64,000 bases of DNA, taken from NCBI RefSeq assembly GCF_963678975.1, contig NC_089272.1, positions 8,352,408 to 8,416,407 on the forward strand, read 5' to 3'. Shown one piece after another: positions 32,477 through 45,850 of the stretch; position 1 is the stretch's first letter; every line of letters begins with the position of its first letter. The notes beneath the pieces were generated by a model that saw nothing but the letters and a program-made list of their open reading frames with translations, ran no database searches and had not been told where the DNA came from. Position numbers and translations under genes: made by a program. Origin of the DNA: Dysidea avara. Its lineage: Eukaryota > Porifera > Demospongiae > Dictyoceratida > Dysideidae.

Positions 32477-35143
32477 GGTGATTTCTTTGCAGCTGAACTC
32501 TCTACATGATGGTTTCTTTGTAGCTGAACTCTCTACAAGGTAATTTCTTCTAGCTGATCTCTCTACAGGGAGATTTGTTTGTAGTTGAACTATCTACAAG
32601 GTAACTTCTTCTAGCTGATCTCTCTACAGGGTGATTTGTTTGTAGCTGAACTATCTACAAGGTAACTTCTTCTAGCTGATCTCTCTACGGGTGATTTGTT
32701 TGCAGCTGAGTTCTTTACAGAATGGTTTCTTTGTAGCTGAACTCTCTAAAAGGTAACTTCTTCTAACTGATCTTTCTACAGGGAAATTTGTTTGTGGCAG
32801 AATTTTATACAGGGTGATTTCTTTGCAGCTGAACTCTCTACATGGTGGTTTCTTTGTAGCTGAACTCTCTACAAGGTATATAACTTCTTCTAGCTGATCT
32901 CTCTACAGGGTGATTTGTTTGTAGCTGAACTATCTACAAGGTAACTTCTTCTAGCTGATCTCTCTACAGGGTGATTTGTTTGTAGCTGAACGATCTACAA
33001 GGTAACTTCTTCTAGCTGATCTCTCTACAGGGTGGTTTCTTTGTAGCTGAACTCTCTAAAAGGTAACTTCTTCTAACTGATCTTTCTACAGGGTAATTTG
33101 TTTGTGGCTGCATTTTCTACAGGGTGATTTCTTTGCAGCTGAACTCTCTACAAAGTAATTTCTTCTAGCTGATCTCTCTACAGGGTGATTTGTTCGTAGC
33201 TGAATTCTGTACAGGTGATTTGTTTCTTTGTAGCTGAACTCTCTACAAGGTAACTTCTTCTAACTGATCTTTCTACAGGGCAATTTCTTTGTGGCAGAAT
33301 TTTATACAGGGTGATTTCTTTGCAGCTGAACTCTCTACATGGTGGTTTCTTTGTAGCTGAACTCTCTACAAGGTAACTTCTTCTAGCTGATCTCTCTACA
33401 GGGTGATTTTGTTTGTAGCTGAATTCTGTACAAGTGATTTGTTTGCAGCTGAGCTCTTTACAGAATGGTTTCTTTGTAGCTGGCCTCTCAACAAGGTAAT
33501 TTCTTCTAGCTGATCTCTCTACAGGGAGATCTGTTTGTAGCTGAACTATCTACAAGGTAACTTCTTCTAACTGATCTTTCTACAGGGCAATTTCTTTGTG
33601 GCAGAATTTTATACAGGGTGATTTCTTTGCAGCTGAACTCTCTACATGGTGGTTTCTTTGTAGCTGAACTCTCTACAAGGTAACTTCTTCTAGCTGATCT
33701 CTCTACAGGGTGATTTTGTTTGTAGCTGAATTCTGTACAGGTGATTTGTTTGCAGCTGAGCTCTTTACAGAATGGTTTCTTTGTAGCTGGCCTCTCAACA
33801 AGGTAATTTCTTCTAGCTGATCTCTCTACAGGGAGATCTGTTTGTAGCTGAACTATCTACAAGGTAACTTCTTCTAACTGATCTTTCTACAGGGCAATTT
33901 CTTTGTGGCAGAATTTTATACAGGGTGATTTCTTTGCAGCTGAACTCTCTACATGGTGGTTTCTTTGTAGCTGAACTCTCTACAAAGTAATTTCTTCTAG
34001 CTGATCTCTCTACAGGGTGATTTGTTTGTAGCTGAACGATCTACAAGGTAACTTCTTCTAGCTGATCTCTCTACAGGGTGATTTGTTTGTAGCTGAACTC
34101 TCTGCAAGGTAACTTCTTCTAGCTGATCTCTCTACAGTGTGATTTGTTTGTAGCTGAACGATCTACAAGGTAACTTCTTCTAGCCGATCGCTCTACAGGG
34201 TGATTTGTTTGTAGCTGAATTCTGTACAGGTGATTTGTTTGCAGCTAAGCTCTTTACAGAATGGTTTCTTTGTAGCTGAACTCTCTAAAAGGTAACTTCT
34301 TCTAACTGATCTTTCTACAGGGCAATTTGTTTGTGGCTGAATTTTCTACAGGGTGATTTCTTTGCAGCTGAACTCTCTACTTGGTGGTTTCTTTGTAGCT
34401 GAACTATGTACAAGGTAATTTCTTCTAGCTGATCTCTCTACAGGGTGATTTGTTTGTAGCTGAATTCTGTACAGGTGATTTGTTTGCAGCTGAGCTCTAA
34501 ACAGAATGGTTTCGTTGTAGCTGAACTCTCTACAAGGTAACTTTTCTAGCTGATGTCTCTACAAGGTGACTAGTTTGTAGCTGAACTCTCTACATGGTGG
34601 TTTCTTTGTAACTGAACTTTCTACAAGGTGACTTCTTCTAGCTGATCTTTCTACAGGGTGATTTGTTTGTAGCTGAACTCTCTACAAGGTAACTTATTCT
34701 AGCTGATCTCTCTACAGGGAGATTTGTTTGTAGCTGAACTCTCTACAGGTAATTTGTTTGTAACTGAACACTCTAAATGATGGTTTCTTTGTAGCTGAAC
34801 TCTCTACAAGTTAACTTCTTCTAGCTGATTTCTCTACAGGGTGATTTGCTTGTAGCTGAACTATCTACAAGATAACTTCTTCTAGCTGATCTCTCTACAG
34901 GGAGATTTGTTTGTAGCTGAACTCTCACAGGTGATTTGTTTGAAACTGAACTCTCTAAATTATGGTTTCTTTGTAGCTGAACTCTCTCAAGGTAACTTCT
35001 TCTAGCTGATGTCTTTACAGGGTCACTAGTTTGTAGCTGAATTCTCTACATGGTGGTTTCTTTGTAACTGAACTCTCTATAAAGTAACTTTTTCTAGCTC
35101 ATCTTTCTACAGGGTGATTTATTTGTAGCTGAATTCTGTACAG
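32477..35143. repeat. 30-31 bp minisatellite array, left block
   Basis: Degenerate monomers with the common core TAGCTGAACTCTCTACAAGG or TAGCTGATCTCTCTACAGGG alternate as dimers of about 61 bp for 2.67 kb. Higher-order copies of several hundred bp are visible around 33230-33960. A GTGACC-type left terminus lies just before it at about 32374. The array resumes at 45229 after a large transposon. Confidence 0.95.
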
Positions 35144-36417
35144 CACTGTTAAAAAGCCTGTGCGCATTTCACACCCAAAACGTATGCATTTCATACGGAG
35201 TTGTTTTAGTAAAAGGTGTGAACTTAATTAGTATGCATTACACGCTAAAAGAGTAAGTATATCATACGAATATGCGATACTGTCAAGGTATGAACCGCTA
35301 GAATGTTATGCATACCACTACCCATCAGTGATAAGCGCCTCTTACTAGTTATTTGGGTGCGCTTAATAAGCCATTATGTAGACGCCTCAAGCAAACTCCA
35401 GCAAGTTCCGTGTGGATGCCATGAACGGGAGGACGATCTCCAAGGTGAGTTCTAACTCCACTTCGTTTACTTTGTAGCTAACCTCGTTCGTACTAGCTCG
35501 AGTTTGTATCTAGCTACTACTGTTCATCCGCGTTCATCTGCACAGACTCTCGAAACAGATTGTATAGGGCGCGGATCTATGCTATCTATTTAAGATCACT
35601 TGTATTTGTTTATTATGTACTGTTTTATCTTATGCTATCTATGCTTGAACAGTCAACGTTAACAGTAAAGTTTGAATCTTATCCAGTTTGTATTCTAATT
35701 GTTTCGTTTTCAGGTGCTTAGTGAAGGAAGAAAAGACGGATTTCTACTACAAGTACAAATATAAGACTGGTAAGCACTAATTTAATATACCTGAATCAGC
35801 TTTTATTAAATGCACCTGTGGTCCCACAGGGGTGGGACCATATTTGCTGTCTTTACAGTATAAGTTCAGATTTTACTTTGATGCGGCAAGATATTACTTT
35901 TGCTAATCACTGCCTCTGCCCAATTTGGTTAGTTGGGACATAACATTGATAGATACATAACATTTTCTACATGCTAAAAGCATTTTACAATGTCACTAAG
36001 ATTTTCTTGTTCTTCCAGTAGACTTTGTGACAGATATGCTCTGGCAATGAATTTGTATTTCTGCTGAAAGTAGCTAGCTTAAAAGTAATAGCCATAAGAT
36101 TGTATGGGTTATTTTAGGTGATTCTAAAGGGAGGGAGGCTATACCAACTTGTTTAAAGCGTTTCGGGGCAATCTGAAAGCTTGTTTGGGCTTAGTTTTAC
36201 CTCACCAATACTGCCTCATCGTCGTCAGGGAAAATTAAGGCCGGTTTTTGGGTGATATTATTTTGTGGGCCACACCTACTGCTTTGTGGTCCCTACTATA
36301 CAGTTACTATCGTATTGTATGATTAATTGGTGATACAATTATAGCATATATCAATTGTTTCAGCAAACAGTTCATATGTTGACACACATACATATTTGGA
36401 TTTTGCATGGACTTAAT

Positions 36418-38311
36418 TTACTCAATAACATCATATTTAACTGTTATAAAGCTTTTGTCAGCCAGATGTTGATTAAATGACTTGCTCATGGTAAGTGGGT
36501 GGTAATCAGCCAAATCCTGATGCTTACAAATTATGTGTGTATGCTTCAGTGCGTTGACTTCATAGGAGTTGTAGTGCTTGTTAAAACAGTTTGTGATGAG
36601 TGGCTCAATGATGAACAAGCATGTATTTGATTCAGTTATGATGATGTCAAGTATCTTTCCAAAGATAGGCTCATCTTCACATAGAGTGCATATTACAACA
36701 GTTCCCTTAGAATAACTGGTGCCGTTGTATTCTGCATATGAAACCCTATGAATTTACATCACAAATTAACAGCTGAGCAATGTACAAATTACTTTCATAG
36801 TAGTATCAAGAGTTATCTCTTGGTATTTTAAAATGACCTGCATTTAATTGCATTTTGTTTGCAGAGAAATCAATGGTTTTACTGTTTGTTTGTTTGTGTA
36901 CACAGCTAACATGAAGCATATCAACTTAGAAGTACAGGGAAAAGTAGCTTCATAAGGAATCACAAAAAGTAGTAAAATGAGGGAGGTTGCCTATACACCT
37001 CAGTGGATGTTTAATCCCTATAGCCTTGACTGATAGTATGTATGTTCACGTTGAGTTGAATCCTCAAAAAACATTTCATAACTCATGGATGCAATTACAC
37101 ATGATCTTGAAATTTGGCTCATTTGTAGTACTGCTTGACCCGCTAAAAATATTTCAAAATCTTTTTGTTCAAATTTTTGACATAATATTTACTGCCAATC
37201 AAAATTTTTACAATACATTTCCTATGGGGAAGCCATATAAGTACAATGTCCAATAGAGCCCTTTCCTAAACTTTTAATGGAGCCAAACTTTTAATGGAGC
37301 CAAACCGTACATGTCTGTTGTTGACACCATTGCTGTTACCAATAATCATCTGGTTGGCTGAAATGTTAACTCTGTTGAGAAAAAATCCACTTTTAGTTTT
37401 TAGCTGTTTTTCAGGATTCAGCTCAATGTGAACATAAGGGATAAAAAAATCACAACAGATGAAGGGGTGGGTTGATTCTCGAAGGAGCTATATTGCAGAC
37501 GATACTTCCCTGACACTTCCGTAGCTTAAATCTCGCACTGGAGTTGCCATCATAACATCTCACATATGTTGCTGTTACTGCCTTGGCTACTGCTAACCAC
37601 CCCAACTGCTGACTTGATTTTACGAGGCCATACAAAACGTGTGTAATGCAGTCATTAACACCATTCAAAACTACAAAGGAATATGGAAATACTCCTGGTG
37701 GTGTATGCGTTCATTTTATATAGGCCTATTGGGCATTAGATACTTTCCCTCCCTACTATTATTAACACTTGGTATTGTTGTACTGTATTATAACTAGGAA
37801 GTAACAATTGTCATGGCATGCAATATGCTGTTACACTTTAGTGTGTTGTAACATTTGGTTCAAGGCAAACCTCCTCTGACATTGAACTTGGGTCGTGAGA
37901 TAGTATTCAAAAACTAAAACTCTACGATTCCTTCAGCCCTAAAAATCTAATGAATTATGTACAAGTAGTACCTTTGCAATAAGGAAATGAGATGCAACTC
38001 TGCTGAGTATTATAAAAGATCAGACCGGTATTCAACATCATTCACTGTTGTGCTTGTTGCTAGAATTAATAAAGTGATATATTAAAAGTAAATTATATAC
38101 ATAATTATGTAGTTGTATACCTGTTCCGTATGCAATGTCTGCTCCTAGAAAGTTTGTGCTGCATGTCATCTTATAACACATGTAACGCTGGTGCCTAGTG
38201 GCAACAGTCTTCCCAATATTTGTAAAGTTACCAAGATTCTGGGCAGTTTTCTTGAAGTACTTGTGCTTAGCTTCGTATCTCATGCACCAGTTTCTAACAA
38301 GTGGACCGCAT
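36418..38311 (-). pseudogene. Transposase fragment, two phase-compatible exons (EnSpm/CACTA-like)
   Basis: Exon A (38311-38121) reads CGPLVRNWCMRYEAKHKYFK and then NLGNFTNIGKTVATRHQ, ending at donor G|GTATAC. Exon B (36731-36418) follows acceptor CATATGCAG in the right phase and reads EYNGTSYSKGTVVICTLCED, a middle part with FIIEPLITNCFNKHYNSYEV, then DLADYHPL and a C-terminal FITVKYDVIE before the stop. The W-x-MRxEAKHxxFK...NF.N...T.A.RHQ block is one I associate with EnSpm-like transposase proteins of animals. Upstream exons with the catalytic acids were not found; nested insertions begin at about 39.6 kb. Hence it is probably dead. Confidence 0.6.
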
Positions 38312-39604
38312 CTACAAAAGTCATGTGTAGCAAGTACAGCATTGTATATATGTAAAGTGCCATAATAAACAGGATGGTTTAGATATGTGCTTACATTAGC
38401 ATTGTCATAATATATTTAAATACTATTATAGCAAACAACACTGAAAGTAACGTTATGTAACCTTGTCATGTGTGTACATAAAAACGTCTGGTAACATTCA
38501 TCAGTATTTTGTTGGCAAGGTGCTTAATGTTTTCCCCCAGCATATTTGTCAAACATCCTTAGCAACAGTTCCAAGTGGTATTGCCAAGTAGTATTGCATC
38601 ATTTTGATTCAAATTTTGGCAGTGTCAACAAAATGTTACCAGATGTTTTTCCATGCCCACACACACTAACTGTGTGCTATACTTGGATATCACACCTACA
38701 AGGATGTCACATCAATTACTCATCTCTCCTTCCCCCATGCATAGGGATTGCTACTTTGGTGCTACTACTTCTTGAATCAGGGGTATCAGTATGACACTTG
38801 AAGTAAAGCAATCCTTTGCAACCATGTGGTAGCAAATAAAAGTCTTTGGATCAAGCTTTGAAATTAATAATGTAAAAATTCTGAGCTACAAGGCATCATG
38901 ATGAGCTGTGAATTTTAATGTATAAAAAGTGCATTACTGTGAAATATATATTATACTGCAAATATTTCTGGGTACAGCAGACCTCTAACCCTTGTTTATC
39001 CAAAACTGAAAATGACTTATTTGATCGTGTGTACGTTCTATTAGAGTAGTCTAACAGAGCTCTGTATAATAAATGTATGGGCTTCAGACATCCAAATAAT
39101 TCACTTATCTGAACACTTTTATCATTGCCTGAGAACAAAGGGGGTTGGACAATTGTATAGTATACAATACATAAATGTCGATTTATACAAAATGACTGTT
39201 CTGTTAGACAATTAGGTGTACACTTTATTATATATAATAACGTTGAATGACTATTGACTTACTTTTCGGTAGAGGTGTGCAATTATCTAGAATAAAGATA
39301 AGGATGATAGGATTGTTATTCTAGATAATAGTGTATACCTTAAAAACTGATATTGTAGATGCCTCTTGACTCTTGGGCACAGTGTTAAAACTACCATTTT
39401 GTATTCTTCAAATTTTACTTTACTACAGTAGTTACATTATTGGCAGTTAACTAAAATATATGTATTTGTTTCAATTGTCTAAATATGTTAGACAATCAAG
39501 ATAAGTTCAAAAGGAAATATCAAGATATAAGGGTTTACTAGTAACACATAACTTGTACCTTGTGTGGATTAATTGCAGAAGTATTACACTTATACCTTGT
39601 GTGC

Positions 39605-39965
39605 TACTTAGGTGCTAGAAGTCAGCACAGACAAGGGCAGGACTAGTAACCTGCAGGAGGCTGTACCATATCTCACAGGTGAAGGTTTCGGCAACCAAAG
39701 TCCGAAGTGGACCTTTAACTGCTGTGTGAGGTATGGACAGTAGGAATTTTCCCCAGTTAATACCATGCAGGTGTTATAACTGGGTGGGCTACTTCCCCAG
39801 TTGACACCGGGCCACCAAGTTCCCATTTACACAACTGGATAGACTGGAGCAATGTAAGTAAACTTTCTTGAGACAACAAGAAGATGAATTTGGCTTAACC
39901 AAGAATCAAACTTGGAACCTTTTGATTACCAAGCCAATTCTTTAGCCACTTGGCTAAGCTATACA
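39605..39965 (-). mobile_element. tRNA-derived SINE inserted in the CACTG element
   Basis: Read on minus, it begins with a tRNA-like head: A-box region TAGCTTAGCCAAGTGGCT and B-box region GTTTGATTCTTGG. A body with ACTAGTCCTGCCC follows. A related head is found at 60833 on plus. It is not a tRNA gene because the anticodon arm and acceptor stem do not pair properly. Confidence 0.55.
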
Positions 39966-40622
39966 CATGCCAACTAACAAAACAGTGTGAGACATTGACA
40001 GTAGGATGTACAATAGGACTGACATGTAGTATATCAGGATTGCTACTGTGTCACTACTGTTATCCCTGGACACACCCCGGTGACTTGTATTAATTAGAAC
40101 TGAGACATATGCCAAAAGATGCATATTGAGTGATCCACTATTGAACACACTGTACTGATAGCACTGTGGCTTCACATAATTATATGCCTTCTCACCCACT
40201 GGAATTACCTATACTCACCCATTGGTTTCTTAGATAATGTAGTAGAATTTAAAACCCTGACTGTAGTAGGATTTATATTTCTATGATCTCTACTCAAATG
40301 TACATCCTTATACTTGAATCATTTATACGTAGTTGTCATAATTACTGGAGGGCCAGAGCTCACGGTCTGGCTGGTCTGGACCGCTTTTCCTACTTGACTT
40401 TTGGAAAAAATCAAGATGCTACTCTTTTTAATAGAGCAGTCATCACAATGAACTCTAGTCATCGTGATACTCTAATAGAGGATTCAGTACGATATATCCA
40501 CTGCGCTAATTACGCTGCTTGGCCTGAGCCATTATAGCTATGTTAGCTTTCTTGTGCTTTTCAAACTTTATTACTGTACTGGCATTGGGCTAATTGATCG
40601 TACATGTCTTGCATTATCATAT

Positions 40623-41255
40623 GTGACCGGATCTGCAAAAACCCAAAACAATAGTGCAATTCTAATATTTACAGTATAAAGCATTGAAAAAATGGGTGAA
40701 ATATTTGCATATTACCGAAAAAAAATCCATATTTTTTTAATGCTTATTTCTTAGTGAAGGAAGGTACTAACAATAAAAAACTGGATATTGTCTTATTTGC
40801 CTACTCAAGAGGAGTTGGAAATCTTTGTTTCGTAGCAGTAGATGCAAGTTATGAGCATTTATTTACGTCACGTCAAAGTGATCGTACACGATTGATTTTT
40901 CTTCACAAAGTTCACCTTTGTATGTAGTGAAGAAAGGTGATAAAAGGACAAAATTACCCAGTAAATGATTCCCCTATCCATGGTGAACACGATGGTGAAA
41001 ATGTCAGCCCAGTGCGTCAATTCGCTCATAAGTTACAACAGTTGTAATAAGTGCCTGTAATTTATTTTCCTTATAGTTGCTGTACAAATCAATTTTTCTG
41101 TTGTTGATATTTTGTAGAGCTGTAACTCCGAAAGTTATTGGCATGTGAGGCCGAAACTTTTTTAGAGGGTACGCTTGGCTAAGTAGATTATAAGAATTTA
41201 ATAAACAGGAACTAGAAAATGCACTATTGTGTCAGATTTTCGCAGATCCAGTCAC
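40623..41255. mobile_element. GTGACC-family MITE, copy 3 (nested)
   Basis: The ends GTGACCGGATCTGCAAAAAC and the inverse of CGCAGATCCAGTCAC span 633 bp. The interior is close to copy 1 at 7945-8576 (similar TCACTGTATACAAAGG-type segments in inverse order), so the two belong to one subfamily. Confidence 0.75.
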
Positions 41256-44102
41256 ATTTTCAAGCAATTTACTATCAAACCATTCTATTAGCAGTCCATC
41301 TCCTGGTAGTAGGTGACTTCTTATCTACAACAGAGCACAATTGATTGAACTATCCATGGCACATGTACTCCAATATGTTGGTGCAATACATTGCGAATGG
41401 TACATACCCAGAGATCAAAGCCGTACTGTGCTATGGCCGTTCCAGATATGGAAGTTTAAAAGTAATAGAACAGCGCACATATTATATGGTTATTAATATG
41501 CAAAAGGTTTCTTCTTAATTGAATTAAAAGTGTTTCTGTGAAAAAAGTAGGGCCATAGCTGTAGCCACTTATGATTATGAATACTGAAGAGTACAGTTAG
41601 AACTGATATATTCGGGGAGGTTACAAATCACAAAATAAGAATTATATTATAGTTACCTAAAAATGTTTCCAGAGATTGAGATTCTATAGTGTCAATGAGT
41701 AGGTTATTCCAATCATAGGTAGATCTGTGGTAATAGCTGAATTTATTAGTGATTTGTTCTAGTAAAAGGTATCTCAAAATGGAGAGAGTGGGTTTGGAAC
41801 CACGTGGTAGCAAGTAAGCCAGGTTGGGATCCAGCTATAAGTAGTACCATTAGGCCACTTCAACTAAATCTTTGTTTCTCGGGCAAAATTCAGCCAAATA
41901 AAGGTCGGTAAAATAAAAATAGGCTATTTTGCTAGCTGAAGAGTGATATTGCGAGTCAAGCGGTGGCTAAGCTACATTACGGTTGCTGTATCACTTGTGA
42001 GTAGGCAGCTATATGTTGAGATATTTAGTGTTACTTACTTTTTAAGAACTTAAAGATAAATTTGCAACTATTTCGTGGCGTTATCACTCTTTGCAAGGTG
42101 ATCACGTGATTAACATAATTATTTTATGCTGAAAAATATAGGGTCGGTCGGGCCCGAGAAACAAAAGATTTAGTTGAAGTGGCCTTATCTTAGTTTGGTC
42201 AGTAAAGCAAATTTCTGCCAAATCTCAAATAACTAAACTTTCACAATTTATTGTATCATGAATAATACAATCTACTGGAGGACGTGACATTGAATTTACA
42301 GGTTTTTACAATTGGTTTTGTCCCATTTGCAATAGAGTTTGTCACTTTTGCAGAATTCTCTTTTGCTATTGATTTTATCATCCTTAACAAGATTGGCAGC
42401 TGCAGTAAACACGAAAACAAGATTATAGCAAGTGCTTGACAATCTTGTTAAAGCACAACTGTTGTAAACAACTCTTTAATTCTTCTTACAGCTTCTTTAA
42501 CAGCTTTGCAATTTTTGCTTAACCATTGGTGATGGGTGTGGTCACTCGCCAACAAACTAATTAACTTGAAGGCCTTTGCGTATCTAGTGTCTCAAGTGGT
42601 ATTCTCTATGGTAAAATGATCCACCTTGTGATAAGCGGCTAGTTTACTGCAGACAATGCAATTATGATGAATTCTTGTGCAAAAGTGACAAAATGATGAA
42701 CTCAATCACACATATACATGCTTCACACATGAAATATCACATCAGATCAATAAAAGTGTTCATGACCCCCTGACCACTCAAAATCTCCGGGCCCTGACCC
42801 TGTACTGTCACTACAAAACGTGGGTTGGCTTGGCTGTATATGAAACTGTTTTGTTGCTGGCTTGGTGTTGCAGAAACACACAACCTTGGACCTTACAATT
42901 AGGATAATTCACTAGTTTTTCACTTTAATCCATAAAGGTTTCAGAAGAATCCGTAAACATGTATTATCACAGGACACCATTACGTCTAACCTTATGTCAT
43001 ATGTAATAGCCCTGACAATCTATAAGAAACATTGGAAGTCATGTGAAAATAATAGATGTGATTCAGACTTCCGGACGTATGAATTTTTGTAACTTGACTT
43101 TGGAGACTGTGTAAAGAAACAGTGAAGGATGGAAGCAAGAGTTCATAATATTATGAACTCTTGATAGATGCTTGTCAGTATTATATATAAACAAAGATTA
43201 TCCAGCACTATATTTTGAAGAAAAGTCAGTGACTAAGTATGCTTTAGTCACCAAAAAGATTTTGGTCAAATGTGAAATTCGTCCCACCAGCCCACATTAA
43301 GCTACAATACTCCTCAGACAATAATATTATGGATATGTTATAGTGTTTAAAGACATACTTGTTCAGTGGCCAATTTGCAGTGGTGGTTTTCGAGATGCTA
43401 ATAGAACACCCCATGTTTTATACATCCATAGTGACCTAAGTTCTGTAAAACATCATGGCTATTGACGGACGTGAGTTTAAATGTAATGGCTTTCTGTAAA
43501 TATGTGTTTCCAGATTCTTCTGAAACCTCTATATAAAATGGTGTTCAAGAAGGAAAAATATTGATGATCACAGTTCATTACTCCAGTTGAAAGCGCATCA
43601 CCCATCATCAACTGGCAGTGTGGAAGTGACTACCAATTGCAGAGTGACCTCAATCTGATGATGCAAACTTTCAACATGAGTACTGTATATCTACCTGGAA
43701 TAAAAGCAGCATAGTAGCGGTAGTCCGCCACAAACTTGGCAGCGAGTGATTGTCTGGTAGCTCAGGTAGCTAGCCGACTCAGTTTATTTTTGCGTAGGCG
43801 CCTCAAGTGATGGTGAAGTGACTCTATATTGACAAGGAATCGTACAGTAGATAAGATTTCACATACTTGGAATCACAACTAACCTTGCTGTACTCACATG
43901 ATTCGATGTTCCATCCCGTGTTCCATTTAATTGTCGCCATCCCTATAACACTCACGTGAGGATGCTATCGACAGCTGCAATTTGTTAGCAACCGTTTGGA
44001 CATACGACGTTGAGTTGAATATTCACAAACGGAGGTTGTTGAGTAGGGCTGTACTTAAAGTTGTCGGAGCTGGTGGTGCATGGTGTAGGCCGGTGTTGGA
44101 CT

Positions 44103-44535
44103 GAGCATAGATACTACAGATGTATGGACTGAGCGGCTCTGCCGCAACTGGGTTGAACCATACCAGACTATTCGGTTTGTTTCATTATACTGATAATAAT
44201 TTCTTGCTTGACTAAACTTTTTAGCAGGCGGCTACATACTGCAGTCGACCATGAACTGTACGAAGGCGCTCCGCAGGCTCCTGTGCCGGCGGCTCAGGGG
44301 GCCGGTTCAATTAACTGCCATTCTCTCAGTTCCGGCGGCCGGGGTTTACATACTAGCACTGATAACAGGTTGGTAACTATGTTACTTGCAGTGGCTTTTA
44401 GTTTTTATATAGGTATGCTGACAGAAAAGTGTTGACAGAAGTGACAGGTCAGGATGAAGTGACACCAGGTACGGACAATACAAAGGCGTTATCATGTCAC
44501 ATATCATATCCTTTCTAGCAAACTGCAATTAGTTC
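44103..44535 (+). CDS. Possible small spliced frame near the right end of the CACTG element
   Basis: In a CpG-rich patch the exon 44225-44368 lies between TTTTTAG and a GTTGGT donor. In one frame (MYGLSGSAATGLNHTRLF from 44119, then AGGYILQSTMNCTKALRRLL) it is open to a stop after 44412. In another frame (RRLHTAVDHELYEGAPQAPV) it is in phase with an exon YADRKVLTEVTGQDEVTP and a final short exon ANCN. Both cannot be assumed coding. It may be a second transposon-encoded protein or a captured host exon. Confidence 0.25.
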
Positions 44536-45228
44536 TAGTGACATGGATTAAAATACTGCTGTATAGTCGGGATGGCCAGACCACCAAACATGGTAAGATT
44601 ATGGAATGCTATGATTTATCAATCATTTTTTCTTCCCCGGCAGAACACCGATTTGTAAATGTATAAGACCAGTCTTATGCTATTAAAACACAACTGATTC
44701 AATAACAACAGGTATTATACCGTACAATTCTTACATTAAAATTCATAATCTATATTAATTGACAGAATTAGCTATACATTGCTTCTGAAGGAGATTTAAA
44801 CCATGCATGGTAAGTACATTGTTTCTTGGCTTCATCTGTTCACAATGCATACCATAATGCCATAGAAACAACTGCAGAAATAGAAGATAGTGATAGCCGT
44901 ATGCAGTTCCCATGGATGTCATTCATCTTAGATGTTCAGATATGCAGTGTCGAAACCTAGAACAATAAATATAATTAGCAATATTTTGAAATATGTATTT
45001 GTAATTGTAAATGGATGTTAATCATACCAAAAAAACAGTCTGCATTACATACAATGGCTATAATGGTTATAGTAATGCATTATGGATGTAGATCATACCG
45101 GGAATACAGTGTGCATTACGTACTATGGGTAGAATGGTCAGTAATGCACACAACAAATGGAATGCTCGGTGTGAGGAAGCATATCATCTGCAGTTTGGTG
45201 TGATATGCAACCAACTGTTTTAACAGTG

Positions 45229-45850
45229 AGGTGATTTGTTTGCAGCTGAGCTCTTTAAAGAATGGTTTCTTTGTAGCTGAACTCTCTACAAAGTAACTTC
45301 TTCTAGCTGATGTCTCTACAAAGTCACTAGTTTGTAGCTGAGCTCTCTACATGGTGGTTTCTTTGTAACTGAACTCTCTACAAGGTGACCTCTTCTAGCT
45401 GATCTTTCTACAGGGTGATTTGTTTGAAGCTGAACTCTCTACATGATACGAGGTAACTTCTTCTAGCTGATCTCTCTATAGGGAGATTTGTTTGTAGCTG
45501 AACTCTCTACAAGGTAACTTCTTCTAGCTAATCTCTCTACAGGGAGATTTGTTTGTAGCTGAACTCTCTACATGATGGTTTCTTTGTAGCTGAACTCTCT
45601 GCAAGGTAACTTCTTCTATTGATCTCTCCACAGGGCGATTTGTTTGTAGCTGAACTCTCTACATGGTGGTTTCTTTGTAGCTGAACTCTACAAGGTGATT
45701 TTTTCTAGCTGAACTATCTCTTTCCACAGTTGCATGAACTCCCTACAAGGTAACTTCTTCTAGCTGATCTCTCTACTGGGTGACTTGTGTGTAGCTGATC
45801 TCTATACAGGTTTCTTATTTCTAGCTGATCTCTTGAATTCTCTTCAGGGT
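45229..45850. repeat. 30-31 bp minisatellite array, right block
   Basis: Same monomers and dimer register as 32477-35143. It starts exactly where the CACTG element ends and decays after 45720. It is followed by two reverse-oriented copies of the CTCTATTAGAG motif at 45849-45893. Confidence 0.93.

Larger units (their letters stand above)
35144..45228. mobile_element. 10,085-bp CACTG-ended transposon (EnSpm/CACTA-like) inside the minisatellite
   Basis: The left end is CACTGTTAAAAAGCC and the right end reads TTTTAACAGTG, giving 11 bp of perfect terminal inverted repeat. Both subterminal regions carry repeated GTATGCATTA/GCATTAC-type words, as expected for transposase binding. The dinucleotide AG flanks both ends (35142-35143 and 45229-45230). 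Removing the element plus one AG restores ctgtacaggtgatttg, a junction present several times in the uninterrupted array. The interior contains decayed transposase exons on the minus strand (36418-38311), plus nested copies of a SINE (39605-39965) and a GTGACC MITE (40623-41255). CACTG/CACTA ends with 2-3 bp duplications belong to the CMC superfamily. Confidence 0.8.

Noticed and set aside
39895..39965. tRNA gene
   Set aside because: The A- and B-box-like words are those of a SINE head. No acceptor stem or anticodon loop can be folded convincingly.
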